Source of the DNA: Ophiobolus disseminans | Lineage: Eukaryota > Ascomycota > Dothideomycetes > Pleosporales > Phaeosphaeriaceae | DNA length: 64,000 nt | NCBI GenBank assembly: GCA_010093685.1 | Contig: MU006224.1 | Span: forward strand, 464,476-528,475 | Direction: 5' to 3' | Part shown: positions 21,691 to 33,604 of the stretch, piece after piece | Numbering within the stretch: the first letter of the stretch is position 1 | How the letters are laid out: each line of letters begins with the position of its first letter | The notes under the pieces: model-generated | The model's database searches: none | The model's input: only the letters and a program-made list of their open reading frames with translations | What the model was told of the DNA's origin: nothing | Translations under genes and position numbers: made by a program

Positions 21691-22626
21691 ATGCCACCAT
21701 CAAGACCAAAACCATCTGAGATAGCGGCGGAGGCGAAGAGGGTGTGGATGCCATATATCTGGAAGAATTACATCCGAGACTCGAAAACATCATATCTATA
21801 CCCCGATGCAACACAAATACGAGTCAATGTCGACAAGCGATCATCACAACGTACAAGAGTCGCAGTCATGGAAGGCGACCCGGTTACCTACGCTTTGGGC
21901 TGGTACCAAAGCTTAGCGACTGCAGACCCCAACTGCAAACGCATACCGGTAGTCAACGTGGCCAACGAGAAGCGAGCAGGAGGAGACTGGGAGTCGGGGC
22001 TCATGGCACCGGAAGAGTGCTTCGCACGGAGAAGTAACCTCGTACATGCGCTCACGATGCCATGGAACGCACAACTTGGTCGAGAGGAGAATTTTTACCC
22101 AATACCTCAAAAAGGCGGCATCTTCTCTCCACAAGTTTGTAAGCTGAACGACCCTACCCACTATGCACATTTTTAACAACCAATAGTCGTCTTCAGAGGT
22201 GGACCAGAGCAAGACTACGCAGCCTTCAATGAGATCGCCTCTCTTCCCGTGATATCAGTCGCGCCAGTCCGGCGGCCCAAGCTAGACGAATCCGGCACAA
22301 AATATTCATTCGCGCAAGAGAAAGAGCTGATGAAGGAGAAGATGCGCGCGGTGCTGCGTATCGCATCCTACTGCGGGCACCGCAACCTTGTGCTGGGGGC
22401 CTTTGGGCTAGGGCCTATCTTCCGCAACCCGGCGACAGAAGTAGCGCGCATGTGGAGAAAGCTTCTTTACGAAGAAGAAGAGTTCCACGGAGCGTTCCAG
22501 GACGTCGTCTTCGCCATCGACAGCAGCATGGTAGGCGCGCCGCCAAAAGGGTGCCAGTCCGACTTTGAAGTCTTCCGGAGGGAATTCGATCCCCAGACAC
22601 TATTTCCCACAAAATACGGCTACTGA
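21691..22626 (+). CDS. PARG-like macrodomain protein (TIGR02452/DUF2263 type)
   Basis: Two exons (21691-22138, 22187-22626) give 295 residues. The 48-nt intron starts GTAAGC and ends AATAG. The product resembles the microbial-type poly(ADP-ribose) glycohydrolase catalytic domain family (TIGR02452). A helical N-terminus precedes VAVMEGDPVTYALGWYQ, then the ligand-loop segment VVNVANEKRAGGDWESGLMA and PEECFARRSNLVHAL (residues ~88-116). After the intron come VFVFRGGPEQDY, the hydrophobic SLPVISVAP and YCGHRNLVLGAFGLGPIFRN. FQDVVFAIDSS near the end is typical of the fold. In the bacterial family the loop reads roughly GGG...QEE; here it is GGD...PEE, keeping the second Glu. ADP-ribose binding or hydrolysis is inferred from fold only. 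Confidence 0.85.
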
Positions 22627-23555
22627 GCGAAAACACACATGCTGCGCTGCCTCATGGAGGAGGGGTCGGATTGGCATGATGTCAGTGGTGGAGTGGGGGC
22701 CGCTAGCCGCGTCCCATAGATCTCATTAAGAGTTTCTCGGCTATCGCATGCAGGGAAAGGGCGTCCGCCTTCCTGCAGCTTCCGGCCAATGATACTCATG
22801 AAGCCAGTAACACGCCGTCAGCTCCAGGTCGTGCGGTAAGAGTTTTGTCATGCAGTCTACCGGGGCCAAGCAAGGAGCGGCTACATTAGAGGGCTTTTTG
22901 TTGTCGCGTGCTCGGCGACCATGTTGTTGGGTCCGGGATGGGGATTGGAGGAGCAAAAAAGCAAGTCGCCGGCACCTGTCGCAGCCGGAATCTCGAAACA
23001 TTCATCGGCACTCTTGACAGTCCATACATATCGCTACGTAGAATTGCCGGCATGTTTGGTGTGTCTCATGTTCAGTGCTGCGTGACCTTATGGCACCTCT
23101 GGAGCCTGCGAGAACCAGCTGGGTTCAGCCTTGGACTGTAATTATGTGAGGCACGCATCGCTCATTTGACGGAAATGCTCCGCGCTGGCTAGGTCGTCCT
23201 TGCAGCCATCGTGAGTTGGATGCGAGGAGGAACATGCCGCTGTCGACTGTCAGTGACGACATTATGCGGCCTATCACATCCCTTGCAATCTACTTCTCTT
23301 CAGAGACAGCGTGCAGGATCGTATTCACGCCAAGACGGGTAGCTAGACTGGTCGCGCTGGTTGCCTTGTTGGTGGACCGAAAGTTCGGCCGCTGCTGGCC
23401 TACATCTGAGGTGCTGGATCGTGGTTGCGCGCCATGTTCTCAGCGGTGTGGTTTTGCATTACAGCTGCAGCCATGGCTAGGTGCAGTCTATTGTACTGTA
23501 GTTTTACATAGTATACATAATCGTGAGCGGCATTACCGAATCCGGGCGGACTGCA
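22627..23555. other. Spacer between convergent genes
   Basis: A 0.9 kb region between the 3' ends of the PARG-like gene and COA6. No gene, RNA or repeat was recognised. The open frames at 22741-23001 and 23216-23555 have no homology that I can see. Confidence 0.45.
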
Positions 23556-24087
23556 TTACTTCTGACCCGGAAGTGGAAGCTGAGGGGCGGTAATCTCTCC
23601 ACCTTGGGCCTCGATCTTTTTGATCGTCTGCTCTCTTTGGTAGTTTACGACTCTCTGCTTCTTGAAGTACTCGACCTGCATCCTGTCAGCACAGTCCACG
23701 TCCAGTAGTCCCGGCATGCAACAGCGCGAACTCATGTGCGAGGTAGCGCTGCTAATGCTGCAGCCATTCCAAATACTGTGCCGTCAACACGGGGTCGCCA
23801 GCTTCGTGGCGGATCTGCCCCACTACCATTGCGACTCCACTTACCCAGCTGTGTGCGCAGTTCTTTTCAAACTCTTGGTCTAGTTGTGAACAGAATGTCT
23901 GCGCCTTTTCCCGGCCGCTCTTGGTGTTTATGCTGTCTAGGACGTTGTTCTTGTCCAGGCAATCGAAGAAGGCGTCGCGCGCTGCGTAGCATTGTTTTCG
24001 GGTTGATCGTGTTGGCGACTCGAATGCACCGCCAGATGTCTTCGCGGGACCCCCTTCGTCTTTTGGTCCTGAAGAAAACCAGCCCAT
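23556..24087 (-). CDS. COA6: Cytochrome c oxidase assembly factor 6
   Basis: Two exons (24087-23845, 23675-23556) give 120 residues. Coa6 acts in the mitochondrial intermembrane space, where it helps deliver copper to Cox2. The cysteine pattern is Cys33-X9-Cys43 (CYAARDAFFDC) and Cys66-X10-Cys77 (CSQLDQEFEKNC), the mixed CX9C/CX10C pair that marks Coa6. The conserved start MGWFSSGP and the ending AHSWVEYFKKQRVVNYQREQ agree. The start was set at MGWFSS (24087) rather than an upstream in-frame Met at 24159, because the extra residues are low-complexity. The 169-nt intron begins GTAAGT and ends GATGCAG. Confidence 0.93.
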
Positions 24088-24451
24088 GTTTGCGATGTGG
24101 AGATGTGCGAGGTGTGGAGGTGGAGGAGAAGAGGGTCTGAGTTGTTGCTGTGTCAGCAATGACTAATGATGCCTTTTCGAGACAATTGTATGGACATGGT
24201 GGAGCGCACCTGAGTGTATTTGCGTTTCGTGACCCGTGAAGTGCGGTGAGGTTGCTGGTGATAGTTCTGGGATGGCAACGAAATCGAGTTAATGCTTGGC
24301 GCACATGGAAGCTATGATGATGTCGGTGCTTATGTTTCGCCGAAGCGCATCAACTCCGTGAATGACACCAGGCAACCCTGACACGTTCCATTCGCAATAC
24401 TCCAGCACGCTGTCCCGCATGTCCAGATCATATCGGTAGCCCATCGCCCGC
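24088..24451. other. Divergent promoter of COA6 and SYS1
   Basis: A compact 364-bp region shared by two divergent genes. I see no clear TATA box and no other gene. Confidence 0.5.
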
Positions 24452-25097
24452 ATGGCACGCCGACGTCGCCCGCCCCGACCTGGCGCACTTGCGGACCTCT
24501 CGCCGACACGCATTCTTACCCAGATCGTCCTCCTACAACTCGCCTACTATGCATGCGCCACGGTCCTCATCGTCTTCACGGCCATCGTAGCTGGCAAGGA
24601 AGTCAGCACAGATCTGCTGTTCAACTGGCGCAGCCTGCGCGGAGACACCACGGTTGGCTGGACCTTGGGACTGGTATGGGTGCTCAACAGTCTTATTTGG
24701 TATGTTCGTCTAGGCAATCATATATCACATGCTAACCAGGGACAGTGCCATATTCATTCTGCTTCTCATTGCCCGTTCTAAACTCGTCCTCGACTTCGCT
24801 CTGACCGTACACTTTATCCACCTCGTCGTAACTTCCTTGTATTCGCATGGCGTGCCCGCAAACTTCCTCTGGTGGATGCTACAAATATGCAGCGCTACTG
24901 TAATGACTTCTGTCGGCGTATGGGCGTGCCAGTGGCGCGAGCTGAAGCCCATCAACTTCGGGGGCAAATCTGCTGCGAAACCGGCGGCAGCGGACGAGGG
25001 CGAAGGAGAATCACGAGGCAGAGGTAGAGGCAGAGGGAGAGACGGGGCTGGAGAATATGAGATGGTGGACATGAACGAAGGCGACAATCCTGTTTGA
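24452..25097 (+). CDS. SYS1: SYS1 Golgi membrane trafficking protein
   Basis: Two exons (24452-24699, 24746-25097) give 199 residues; the 46-nt intron begins GTATGT, has GCTAAC and ends GACAG. Sys1 is a four-helix Golgi membrane protein that recruits the small GTPase Arl3 and so golgin effectors. Family features are visible: SPTRILTQIVLLQLAYYACA, DLLFNWRSLRGDTTVGWTLG, AIFILLLIARSKLVLDFALT, VHFIHLVVTSLY and NFLWWMLQICSATVM. The cytoplasmic tail is Gly/Arg/Glu-rich and ends acidic (EYEMVDMNEGD). Residues 1-15 are strongly basic (MARRRRPPRPG). Confidence 0.93.
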
Positions 25098-25250
25098 ACC
25101 ATCACAAATGCATTGCTAGGCGTTATGGGTTGGATACAGCAGCTGAACTTGCAGCATTCAAGGAACGTCATGGGGACTCCTGTACTATACCCGATCTTCA
25201 AGAAATTGGGTGGATCACTCTCACATATCACGAGCTTAAGCATACGGCTT

Positions 25251-25824
25251 CTAGCGACATTCGTATGTTGCTATGGATCTACCCGCAAGAAACCACCGCG
25301 ACGACGACTCTTCGAGCAGAACTGCCCCGTCTTTGAGCCGGAACCAAGGCAAGACCTTTTGCGAACCCATCAACTCCAGTGCCGCCTTTTCTTCTGCGCT
25401 CAGTTCCAGCACAACCCTGCACATCACCAGGTCTAATGTTTCTAAGGACACAGATTGCCCCTGCTGGTTCACCATCGCTTCTATCCTGATCATCTCGGGA
25501 TGTGTTGGTAGATCCGCGCCTTTTGAAGATGTCAGCGATTTATTCGTGCATGTGCCTTGCACTTAACGTACCGGAAAGTGTCTGCTTTTGCAGTGGTATC
25601 TGAACGTGCTCCACTTCGTCGCTACCACTGGCTGAAAATCCTAGAATGACGCTCGCGAGGTTCGGTCTAATGGCAGGGTGAGGTTCGTTTAACATTGGGC
25701 TTTGAGCGTCATATCGCGGTATGCTAAGGGCCAAGATGGGCTGGCACAAGGTCCAGCTCCACAGAAAGAACAGAAAACTCATCATGTCGGCGCTGTGGAA
25801 AGTGTATGGATGCGTGATTGCCAT
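25251..25824 (-). CDS. Candidate small secreted protein
   Basis: Proposed exons 25824-25572 and 25519-25251 give 173 residues, or 160 if Met14 (25785) is used. The intron begins GTACGT, has GCTGAC 12 nt before its AAAAG end, and joins the two frames in phase without a stop. From Met14 the protein has a good signal peptide (MMSFLFFLWSWTLCQPILAL, cut near LS). The mature part has no recognised domain and only two Cys. It contains a hydrophobic stretch, SVSLETLDLVMCRVVLELSA, and ends RSIATYECR. A secreted or cell-surface role is inferred from the leader alone. It lies convergent with SYS1, 153 bp away. Confidence 0.55.
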
Positions 25825-26392
25825 TTAACGAAATCCGTGGAATTTAAGACAAGAATGCGCGCAACCATGTCCCCGAGGAATGCTAAGACTAATATATGAA
25901 CTGCAAACACGACTATCGCCCTGTGTCCCCTGCACCTAATAAAAGGTCTAACATGTGACCCGCTACTTGAGTCTGTGACGTTGGAGAGCGCGACCGAGGA
26001 GGTAATCGGTACAGGCTAATCGTTTAGGAAACGGTTCCGGCGCCGTTGAGTTTCATGAACGGTTCATCTCGGTGGGAGAGTCAGGCAGCTTTTCTTCGAG
26101 AAGCCGGCAGCTGCTCTTGGCAAGTGGCAGCAGATGTTCTACATATGAGAGATCACCGCCGAGTCGTCTTTATGAGCGCATGCCCAAGGTGATTGTGGTT
26201 GCGACTGCGAAAGAATGACTGAATGTGGGGAACGCTTGGCGCTGCGCTAGCACGGGACCACGTGAAGACACTAAGTCTAACGTTCCGCGAATCCTTGTCT
26301 TTCTGCACTCTGCCCACCACTCATGCAGCACCTGCAATTATGATCCACCGCTAACAAATATTGCGACTGACGGATGCGCACCCACAGATAAC
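25825..26392. other. Spacer with a possible 5' UTR intron of TFC4
   Basis: Upstream region of TFC4 and of the small secreted-protein gene. Just before the TFC4 ATG, 26350-26386 reads like an intron 3' end: a GCTAAC at ~26350, then a CTGAC-like motif and CCCACAG. A leader intron is therefore plausible, though its donor was not fixed. Confidence 0.4.
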
Positions 26393-29300
26393 ATGAATCC
26401 ACGAAATGGCTTCTATAATCAGTGGCCTACTGGACAGCCTCCAAATGGCGGACGATTCTTACCTGTTCGGGGTACCTTCAGCGGTTTTCAAGGCCCGAAC
26501 TTGTCAAGACCGCAGGCACAAGTCCCTGGCCATCCATATTCAAGCCATATCCCAAATGGACAGTATGTGCATCCTCAGCAGATGTATCAACAGCCTCAAG
26601 CTGCGTTTATTCCGCTCATCCCCATGAGCGCAGTGGAAGATTTGCAGCTCCCACAAATCCCTTACACCAGTGCTGCTGTTCCAGATGCTTTGAGTGGAGT
26701 ACCCTTTGCAACCAGCGGTCCTGTGGTCCATGAGGGTTACATTCCGGCTCCTGGTCGTAATGAAGAAGACGTATATCCTGCTATGCCATCGCACTATGGC
26801 GACGTCTTCGACAGCTCAGACGATGAGAGTAACTATGAGCGCGACCTTACGTTTGAAGAACAGATGCGCGAGCTTGAACACCGAGACAATTCCGAAGTCG
26901 ACAAGGATTATTCAGAAGAAGAGGCACAGCAAGATGCCGGTGATCCAGAGGAGATGGAGCTGGAAGAAGATTTTGAGGATGTCGAGGGACAAGTCATGCG
27001 CAAACGAGGTAAACCCAGTACCAGGGGCAGTGCCGTGAAACCCATGCGTGGTGGAAGACGAGGAAGACCTCGCGGTCAAGGACGAGGTGGCCATTCGGGC
27101 TCCGCATCCACCCGGAAAAAGAGGAAAGGTGGTAAGCCAGGACGTCCCAAAGGCCTTCGTCTGGGCCCCCGTGAGGTGGCCGACCCCGGAGAAGAGTTCA
27201 AAGAGTTGCAGCGCCAAGCGCATGAGAGGTTCATTGAACGAGACTACCCAAGCGCACTGGATTTTGCGCAAAAGGCAATACAGCTGAATCCGGAGATATT
27301 CGATGCTCACAATATTGCCTCGGAGATCTACGCAGCAATGGATGAGGAGATCAAGAGCATCGACTCGTTGATCATTGGAGCACCTACCAAACGTGACGCT
27401 GCGTTATGGGAGTACATCATCGAACGCGTCAACAAACTAGACGCAGAGAAGTATCCAGAGTATACCGATGAAGCTAAGACTGCTCTGACACTGCGGTGTT
27501 TGCAGCAGATCGTTTTGCTTGACAATGAGAACTACGAAGCTCGCAGTCACATCCTTGAAATCGAGGCAAGCTTGGGACATGTTTCAAGATGTGTCAAACT
27601 TGGCCGCAAGATGTTGAGGATACGCAGAGAGAAGGAGGGGCCTCCAGACACCGAGGTCTTGAAGATCATGGCCATGATGGGCACGTCTACGAAGCGACAA
27701 ACGAAGTTGCATCTCAACAAGCTCCTAGAGAGCTTTGACGAGGCCATCGACTTTTACATCAAAAGGAAGCCTGACGACAGTGACTTCGACTGGGAGATGA
27801 TCAACATCTATCTGGATCTACTTGAGAGAAAGGAACAGTATGATTATGCACTACGCCGACTCAAAGCTCTGGCACGGTGGAAGCAAGGCAGAATCAAGGA
27901 CTCCTTCTGGGATGAGCAAGATGACGACCGCGAATACGATCTCGAGGACAAACCCCGACGTGTAGCTGTCCCTCAATTCAAGGAAAGAGCACAAAACGCC
28001 AAGTATGGTCGGATCTTGCCTCTTGAGATCAGAGTTAAACTAGGAATATTTCGGCTGCGGAAGAGCCCGGCTGACTTTCTAGAGGCTATGGTAAGTCAAT
28101 CAAACTACAAGACATGTTCTTCATTGACCAAGCCCAGCACCACCTTGAGATGCTTGAGCCAGATGATCACAGCCCAGAGGCTCTAGTGTGGGACTACGAG
28201 GACCTCTTCCGGGTCATTGGTGATGCATTACACGCCACCGGCCATGATGATGATGCTATGCGCTTCTACGAGCCTCTACACAGCAGCAACTCACCAGAGC
28301 TCGGATTGATGAGCTACATTGGCATTTTCACATGCTACAAGAATCTTGGGCAACCAGAGAAAGCAGATGATCTGATCCCTATGTTCAAAGACTGGAGCGC
28401 AGAGACGGTAGACGATCTCGTCAAGCTTGCTGTTTTCTTTGAGAACCAGGGCATGATCGCCGAGGCTATACAAAGAGCGCAGATTCTCTACAAGAATAAG
28501 TATGCACACCGACTACGAAAACTTGGGTTCAAAGCGTACGATGAGCTTAGAGACGAGTATGCTGCTCAAAGAAAACAGGCGAGCGGCAAGCACAGTGCGC
28601 GAAAGAGCACCGTCAAGAAACAGCGCAAGCTCACCAAGAAGGCTATTGGCCGGGACACCGACGACAATGATTCTGCGAACGATGGCGCTGATGGCGAGCT
28701 TCCATCTCTTGGTCCGCTAACAAAGCGTCCCAATCAAGGCTTGTTCCGGACGAAAAGAATCACGAAGCCGCCCAAAGCGCAAACTTTTCTTCCGCTCGGT
28801 GCTGATGCTGAGAACGCATCTGCTCCTGCTACGAAGTCGACCACGATTGAAGGCACGAGTCTACCCCTTCGTGCAATTGCTCACAGGTACTTCAGGCAGA
28901 AGCTTGACAGCCTAGCGAAGAACTACCCTGAAGAACTCCAAGCGGCTCGGGCACAGCACAGAGAGACAGTGGCGAGCTTTAAGAGGATGGATGAGATCTC
29001 TACTGCTGCTGAAGACGGAGAAGAAGATGCTGTTCACGAGGTACTTTCTATTACACGTGAGCTTATCGAAGAATTCTCCACCTTCGACATCTTCTACTCC
29101 AACCGAAAAGAAGACTTCGTGTCTTACTTTAGGCGGACCGGTGATCAAGAATTGTGGCGAGAGTCAGCACTCATGGTTCTTGCCGTTGCAGCCAATAACG
29201 CTGAAGATGGAGCAACAGATCCAGATCTGGTGGAGAGACCGGACCAACCGCCACCAGACTTCTGGGGTGTCAACTTCGACAGATGGATCGATGCATTTGG

Positions 29301-30246
29301 CCGCTATGGCGTTATCCTCGCTCGCGAGGGCGATGATGAAAGATGCTTCAGCACACTCGACATTGCCATACAATCAAATATCGTATTTCGATCAAGAGAT
29401 TACCATCTCAAGATGCAGCTCTCCCGACTGGTCTGTGCTCTTGCTGTAGATGACTCAGACCAAGCATCATCTGCAGTCCGCTGGCTTCTGAAGGAGCATC
29501 CTTTTGGCAGCGACCTGTTCCGCCTCTTCAGCTGCGTCAACCGTCTCTGTTCCTTCCCCGAGGAATACTACTCTGGGCCTTCTCACAAGGTGCTCATGCG
29601 GTACATCAAGACAATGGACTACGCCCTCCTTACCGAAGACCAACGCGTCTGGTACAATTTCCGCAACCGAAAAGACGCCTCCAGCGGCTTTCAGAACTCT
29701 GTCAACAGTGAAGACGTCAAGTTCGTCAAAGACCACGACCCAGCCCTCTTCGCTCTATTTGCTCACGTCCTCACCTGCGGTGGCTCTTACATGGCTGCAC
29801 TCAACTACTACTTCCGCGCCTTCGCTATCACGCCTGACGATCCGATACTCAACCTCAGCATCGGCGTCGCGTACATCCAACACGCCATGAAACGTCTCTC
29901 AGAAAATCGACAGTATCAAATCCAGCAAGGTCTCGCATTTGTGGATCGGTACTACGAACTCCGCATTAAAGACAACATCGCCATTCATGTCCAAGAAGCA
30001 GAGTTCAATGTCGCGCGCATTTGGCATGCGTTAGGTCTCGTGAGTCTTGCCCTTCCGGCGTACGAACGCTGCATCAACATGAGCGAGAGGGTAGCGAAAG
30101 AAGCCGAGGACCAGTGTAGTGATGGTGATTGGGGGCACGAAGATTACAAGTTCGAAGCCGCATTTGCGGTGCAGAGTATTTATGCGGTGAGTGGGAATGC
30201 AGAGGCTGCAAAAAAAGTGACAGAGAGCGTGTTAGTCATTGAGTAG
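26393..30246 (+). CDS. TFC4: TFIIIC subunit tau131 (TPR protein)
   Basis: Two exons (26393-28090, 28138-30246) give 1268 residues; the 47-nt intron starts GTAAGT and ends GCCCAG. The protein is the TPR-array subunit of TFIIIC, which bridges box A-bound TFIIIC to TFIIIB on tRNA and 5S genes. The N-terminal ~200 residues are Gln/Pro-rich. An acidic block follows (EEMELEEDFEDVEG), then a basic Gly-rich patch (GGRRGRPRGQGRGG). TPR-like repeats begin near FKELQRQAHERFIERDYPSA and LDFAQKAIQLNPEIFDAHNI. Further repeats include ALFAHVLTCGGSYMAALNYY, FRAFAITPDDPILNLSIGVA and VARIWHALGLVSLALPAYER. I started at MNPRNG because the frame upstream looks untranslated and ends like an intron. The region KSTVKKQRKLTKKA is an extra basic linker in the middle. 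Confidence 0.9.
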
Positions 30247-30612
30247 AAATTTGGGAACACACACCAGTGCACACCTTTCCAGCACCTGTGACTAGCATGT
30301 TATTGCCTTGGAAGTCTAGCCCAGGAGATATTGCCTGTTCGAGAGTGTTTGCATACTGTTCGCCAAAGTGGTGCAAGTTGCTCCAGGACTCATTGCCGAA
30401 CGTATCTTGATGCCGGTTCGAGCTTGAATCCAGTATTCATATTTTGAGATCTTTCTTCGCTCTCCACGCCTTTTTGGGCTTGCATGATTGTTGTCACGTG
30501 CTTTGCCCCGCTAGCGCCATTGCCAAGTTTCCGTGGTTAAGCTGAACTGACAACTGACCTTCAACATTCGCGCTTCATTCGAAATGTGCTTACTGAGCAC
30601 AAGGATATTTTG
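30247..30612. other. Spacer upstream of the HET gene
   Basis: Holds the TFC4 3' region and the HET gene promoter. A CACGTG hexamer lies near 30495. Nothing else is recognised. Confidence 0.45.
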
Positions 30613-32529
30613 ATGGACTATCAATATGACCCTCTTCCTGATCCGAGGACCTACATTCGATTGCTTCAGATACTCGAAGGCAGCACCACTCAGCCCGTGG
30701 AATGCGTTCTTACATCTTGGACGCTAGACACAGCACCACCATACTGTGCGATCTCTTACACCTGGGGCGATCCATCTGAAACATCAGAGTTATTGATCAA
30801 CAAGAAACAGAGCATCGTGAGGCGCAATTGTGAATATGCTTTACAGCAAGCTTATGCGTCAGGCGCGGACACCTACCTTTGGGTAGACGCCTTATGTATT
30901 GACCAGACGAACACGGAGGAGAAGAACTATCAAGTTGCTTTGATGGGAAATCTATACGAACAGGCCACACGTGTCTTCGCTTGCGTAGGCCCACATGCAG
31001 ATGATAGCGATTTTCTCATGGACCTCATCCAGAGCCGATGGCCCTTCTTCCACGAGCTGTACCAGGAGGTTAAACCGAATGAATTATTCACTGCGCGGGA
31101 CTGGACAGGTAATCCACCGAAGCTGGAAAAGCCGGTGTTCTTCCAGCCAGGCGAACTTCAAGTGGGCTTGATATTGATGCGTGGACGGATAGCCAAAGCC
31201 CTCATACAATTCCTCAAACGACCTTACTTTTCCCGAGTATGGATACTACAGGAACTGTACTCAGGCAACGGCAAGATCACCATTTGTTGCGGTATGGACG
31301 AGCAGCCTCTTGGTGCTATTCTCGCACTCGACCTTCTGGTGCAGCAATGGGCTGATGACAGGCCTGTTCCAAAACTTCTGGCAAATACCTTCGAAATGAT
31401 CTCCAGAATATTGTCTTTCCACGCCAATACTCCGCAACATATACCATTTGATCGACCGACGCAACATGAGATACATGATCAAGTGCCTCAAAGAGGATGC
31501 CTCTCAGCAGGGGCGGCTCCAAACTCAAAACCATGTAAGCTGCGACGAGTTGTACGTGTTCTAGCGCGGTTCAAATGCGAAAACCCAATAGACAAGATCT
31601 ACGGAGTTGGTTCACTCATTGATTGGCCGGAAGGGGCTGCGCCTTTTCCAGACTACGCCAAGGACCGGGTCGAGCTGGCAATTGAGATTTTGGAGCTACT
31701 ACATTTGTCTGGAGCATGGGACGACATCGAATGGTACCAAAGTCCTATGATTGCTCTAGCTCGCCGAGTTCGAACGCTTCTAGACCTCTCTTTAGACCAG
31801 TCGGCGCTGCGCAAAGCAATTCACTCCCGACAAGTAGCGCCAACTACCAACGACGAGAACCCTCATGGAAGGCTGAAGCGCCCAAGACAAGGCGAGGTCC
31901 GTTGGTATGGCACAATGCTTGGAGAAAATTTCATCTCAAGGCAACGCAATACGTTCAGTGAGATCTGTACCCTTGACCACGGCATCGTAGCCTATGGGCC
32001 AAAAGACACACAGCTTGGAGACTGGTGGATTATCTACGTGCCTGAAACGGAAAATATGCACCCCAAAAGATACTCTAACTTCTGGGACGAACGCTCATAC
32101 ACGAAACTCGAACCAGATGCAATTGGTCTCGTTATCCGGTATCGAGCCAGCGGCGTATATGAAATCATCGGCCCCACGTTCCCGGCAAACATATATGCCC
32201 GCAAAACCATTCCTCTACCCGGCGTGAAGTTTTTCGCGATATGGTGGGATGCCGAGGACCTGCTTGTACTGGAGTGGCGAATCAGTCACTACAATGTTCA
32301 CAGCAGGCCTAGCGAGCAAAAAGACATGTATTCTGGCTTACGCGTATGCGCTTCAGATGCACCGACGTCGTACGCAAAGGGGCCGCATGATCCAATCACT
32401 CTCAGGGCTTCGCTAGATGAGGACCGAGGTGCGTCATTTCTGGAGAAAATGCAATGGACCCTCAATGGCGATACATTGGAGTGGTACCTCGATTACGTTG
32501 ACATAGAGTCAGACTCAGACTCAGACTGA
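30613..32529 (+). CDS. HET-domain protein, intact
   Basis: A single-exon frame; I start at MDYQYDPLPDPRTYIRLLQI (638 residues), with an in-frame Met nine codons upstream as the alternative. HET domains are found in fungal nonself-recognition proteins that trigger incompatibility cell death, and in many uncharacterised paralogues. The three HET blocks are visible: YCAISYTWGD (~44-53), then YLWVDALCIDQTN (~88-100), then ALMGNLYEQATRVFACVGPH. A conserved FSRVWILQELYSG segment follows. The remaining ~400 residues have no domain that I recognise and end in a short acidic repeat (DSDSDSD). There is no NACHT, NB-ARC or repeat domain. Whether it acts in incompatibility is unknown. Confidence 0.9.
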   Translation: MDYQYDPLPDPRTYIRLLQILEGSTTQPVECVLTSWTLDTAPPYCAISYTWGDPSETSELLINKKQSIVRRNCEYALQQAYASGADTYLWVDALCIDQTNTEEKNYQVALMGNLYEQATRVFACVGPHADDSDFLMDLIQSRWPFFHELYQEVKPNELFTARDWTGNPPKLEKPVFFQPGELQVGLILMRGRIAKALIQFLKRPYFSRVWILQELYSGNGKITICCGMDEQPLGAILALDLLVQQWADDRPVPKLLANTFEMISRILSFHANTPQHIPFDRPTQHEIHDQVPQRGCLSAGAAPNSKPCKLRRVVRVLARFKCENPIDKIYGVGSLIDWPEGAAPFPDYAKDRVELAIEILELLHLSGAWDDIEWYQSPMIALARRVRTLLDLSLDQSALRKAIHSRQVAPTTNDENPHGRLKRPRQGEVRWYGTMLGENFISRQRNTFSEICTLDHGIVAYGPKDTQLGDWWIIYVPETENMHPKRYSNFWDERSYTKLEPDAIGLVIRYRASGVYEIIGPTFPANIYARKTIPLPGVKFFAIWWDAEDLLVLEWRISHYNVHSRPSEQKDMYSGLRVCASDAPTSYAKGPHDPITLRASLDEDRGASFLEKMQWTLNGDTLEWYLDYVDIESDSDSD

Positions 32530-33604
32530 TAGAGAGCTCGATGAACATTACTTCTCGCGGGTTCTTTCGTCTTGGGACGGCATTTCCTCCAATTCTACTG
32601 CCATCTGATGGCGCGAAGTCTTGATACACATCACACGGGAATATTCGAAAATCCCTTCAATTCCAGATCCACCCGCATATCAAACCGCGACGATATTCAG
32701 CCCACCCTCTCCCCAACACAAAATCCGCAGCTACTTCCAGCTCCCACATCCTGCAGCACAATCCAAGCCCTACGTCTGCGATTGCCTGGGCCTGTGCAAC
32801 ACGCCAGTCCCCCTCCCCAATAGGACACGACGAAAAGCAAAGGCAGGTAACAGCGCTCGCCGCTCAGTTAGGACGCGAGACTTCGAATACACCGATCGAC
32901 CATTGTCCTAATCCGACGACAATGGTGCCCAGGCACACAACTATCACTCACCACAACGAAAAGCACGCATTCACTACCAATCCTCGTTGGGGTAGTAACA
33001 AAAGACAGAATAACACATCCCGCCGCATGCACTGCAAAATGCACACATTCGAAATCGCAGCACACGCATACTAGCATCTGGTAGTCCCACACCCTCCCCG
33101 CTAATCTCCCACGCCCATCTTTCCCCTTCTTCAAGCGCCATTAATCTGCACACGACGTAACGTGCCTTGCATACAAGCCTCGACGCTGTTGTGCTACCGG
33201 TGCATACGTGGCGTTGGTTGATTTGCTTCTTGCTCAACCTTGTCATTTTGTGATGAGCGGGTTTCATAGCGTTGCACGAATCGGTGTGAGAGCAAGCCAC
33301 GATGCATCGGCTGGTTGTGTGATGTGGGACTGATGCGTCTGTGTGGTACTCGAGTGTGTGGGAATGGCGGTGTGACGAGAGTCTAGACGCTCTCGACAAT
33401 TTTGAATGTGAGGAAACCATGGTAAATGCGCGTGTTAGTATTGTGTAGCTTTCACGTACATGCATCTCATTGTCCATGTACGCTTTAAACCAATACACAT
33501 CAACAATCTCACATCAGCCATCTCTTATCATCGTCAACGTCCCCGCTCCAAGAATCGTAACATGGATATCATATCCCTCTCCCACCATCCCACCCCAATC
33601 CACC
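32530..33604. other. Spacer between convergent genes
   Basis: About 1.1 kb between the 3' ends of the HET and APC2 genes. C/A-rich near 32680-32830. Overlapping frames are unsupported, and no RNA or mobile element was recognised. Confidence 0.45.

Noticed and set aside
23752..24159. Longer COA6 frame without splicing and with an upstream Met
   Set aside because: It lacks the conserved VEYFKKQR end, which lies in a second exon reached by a GTAAGT intron, and its first 24 residues are low-complexity.
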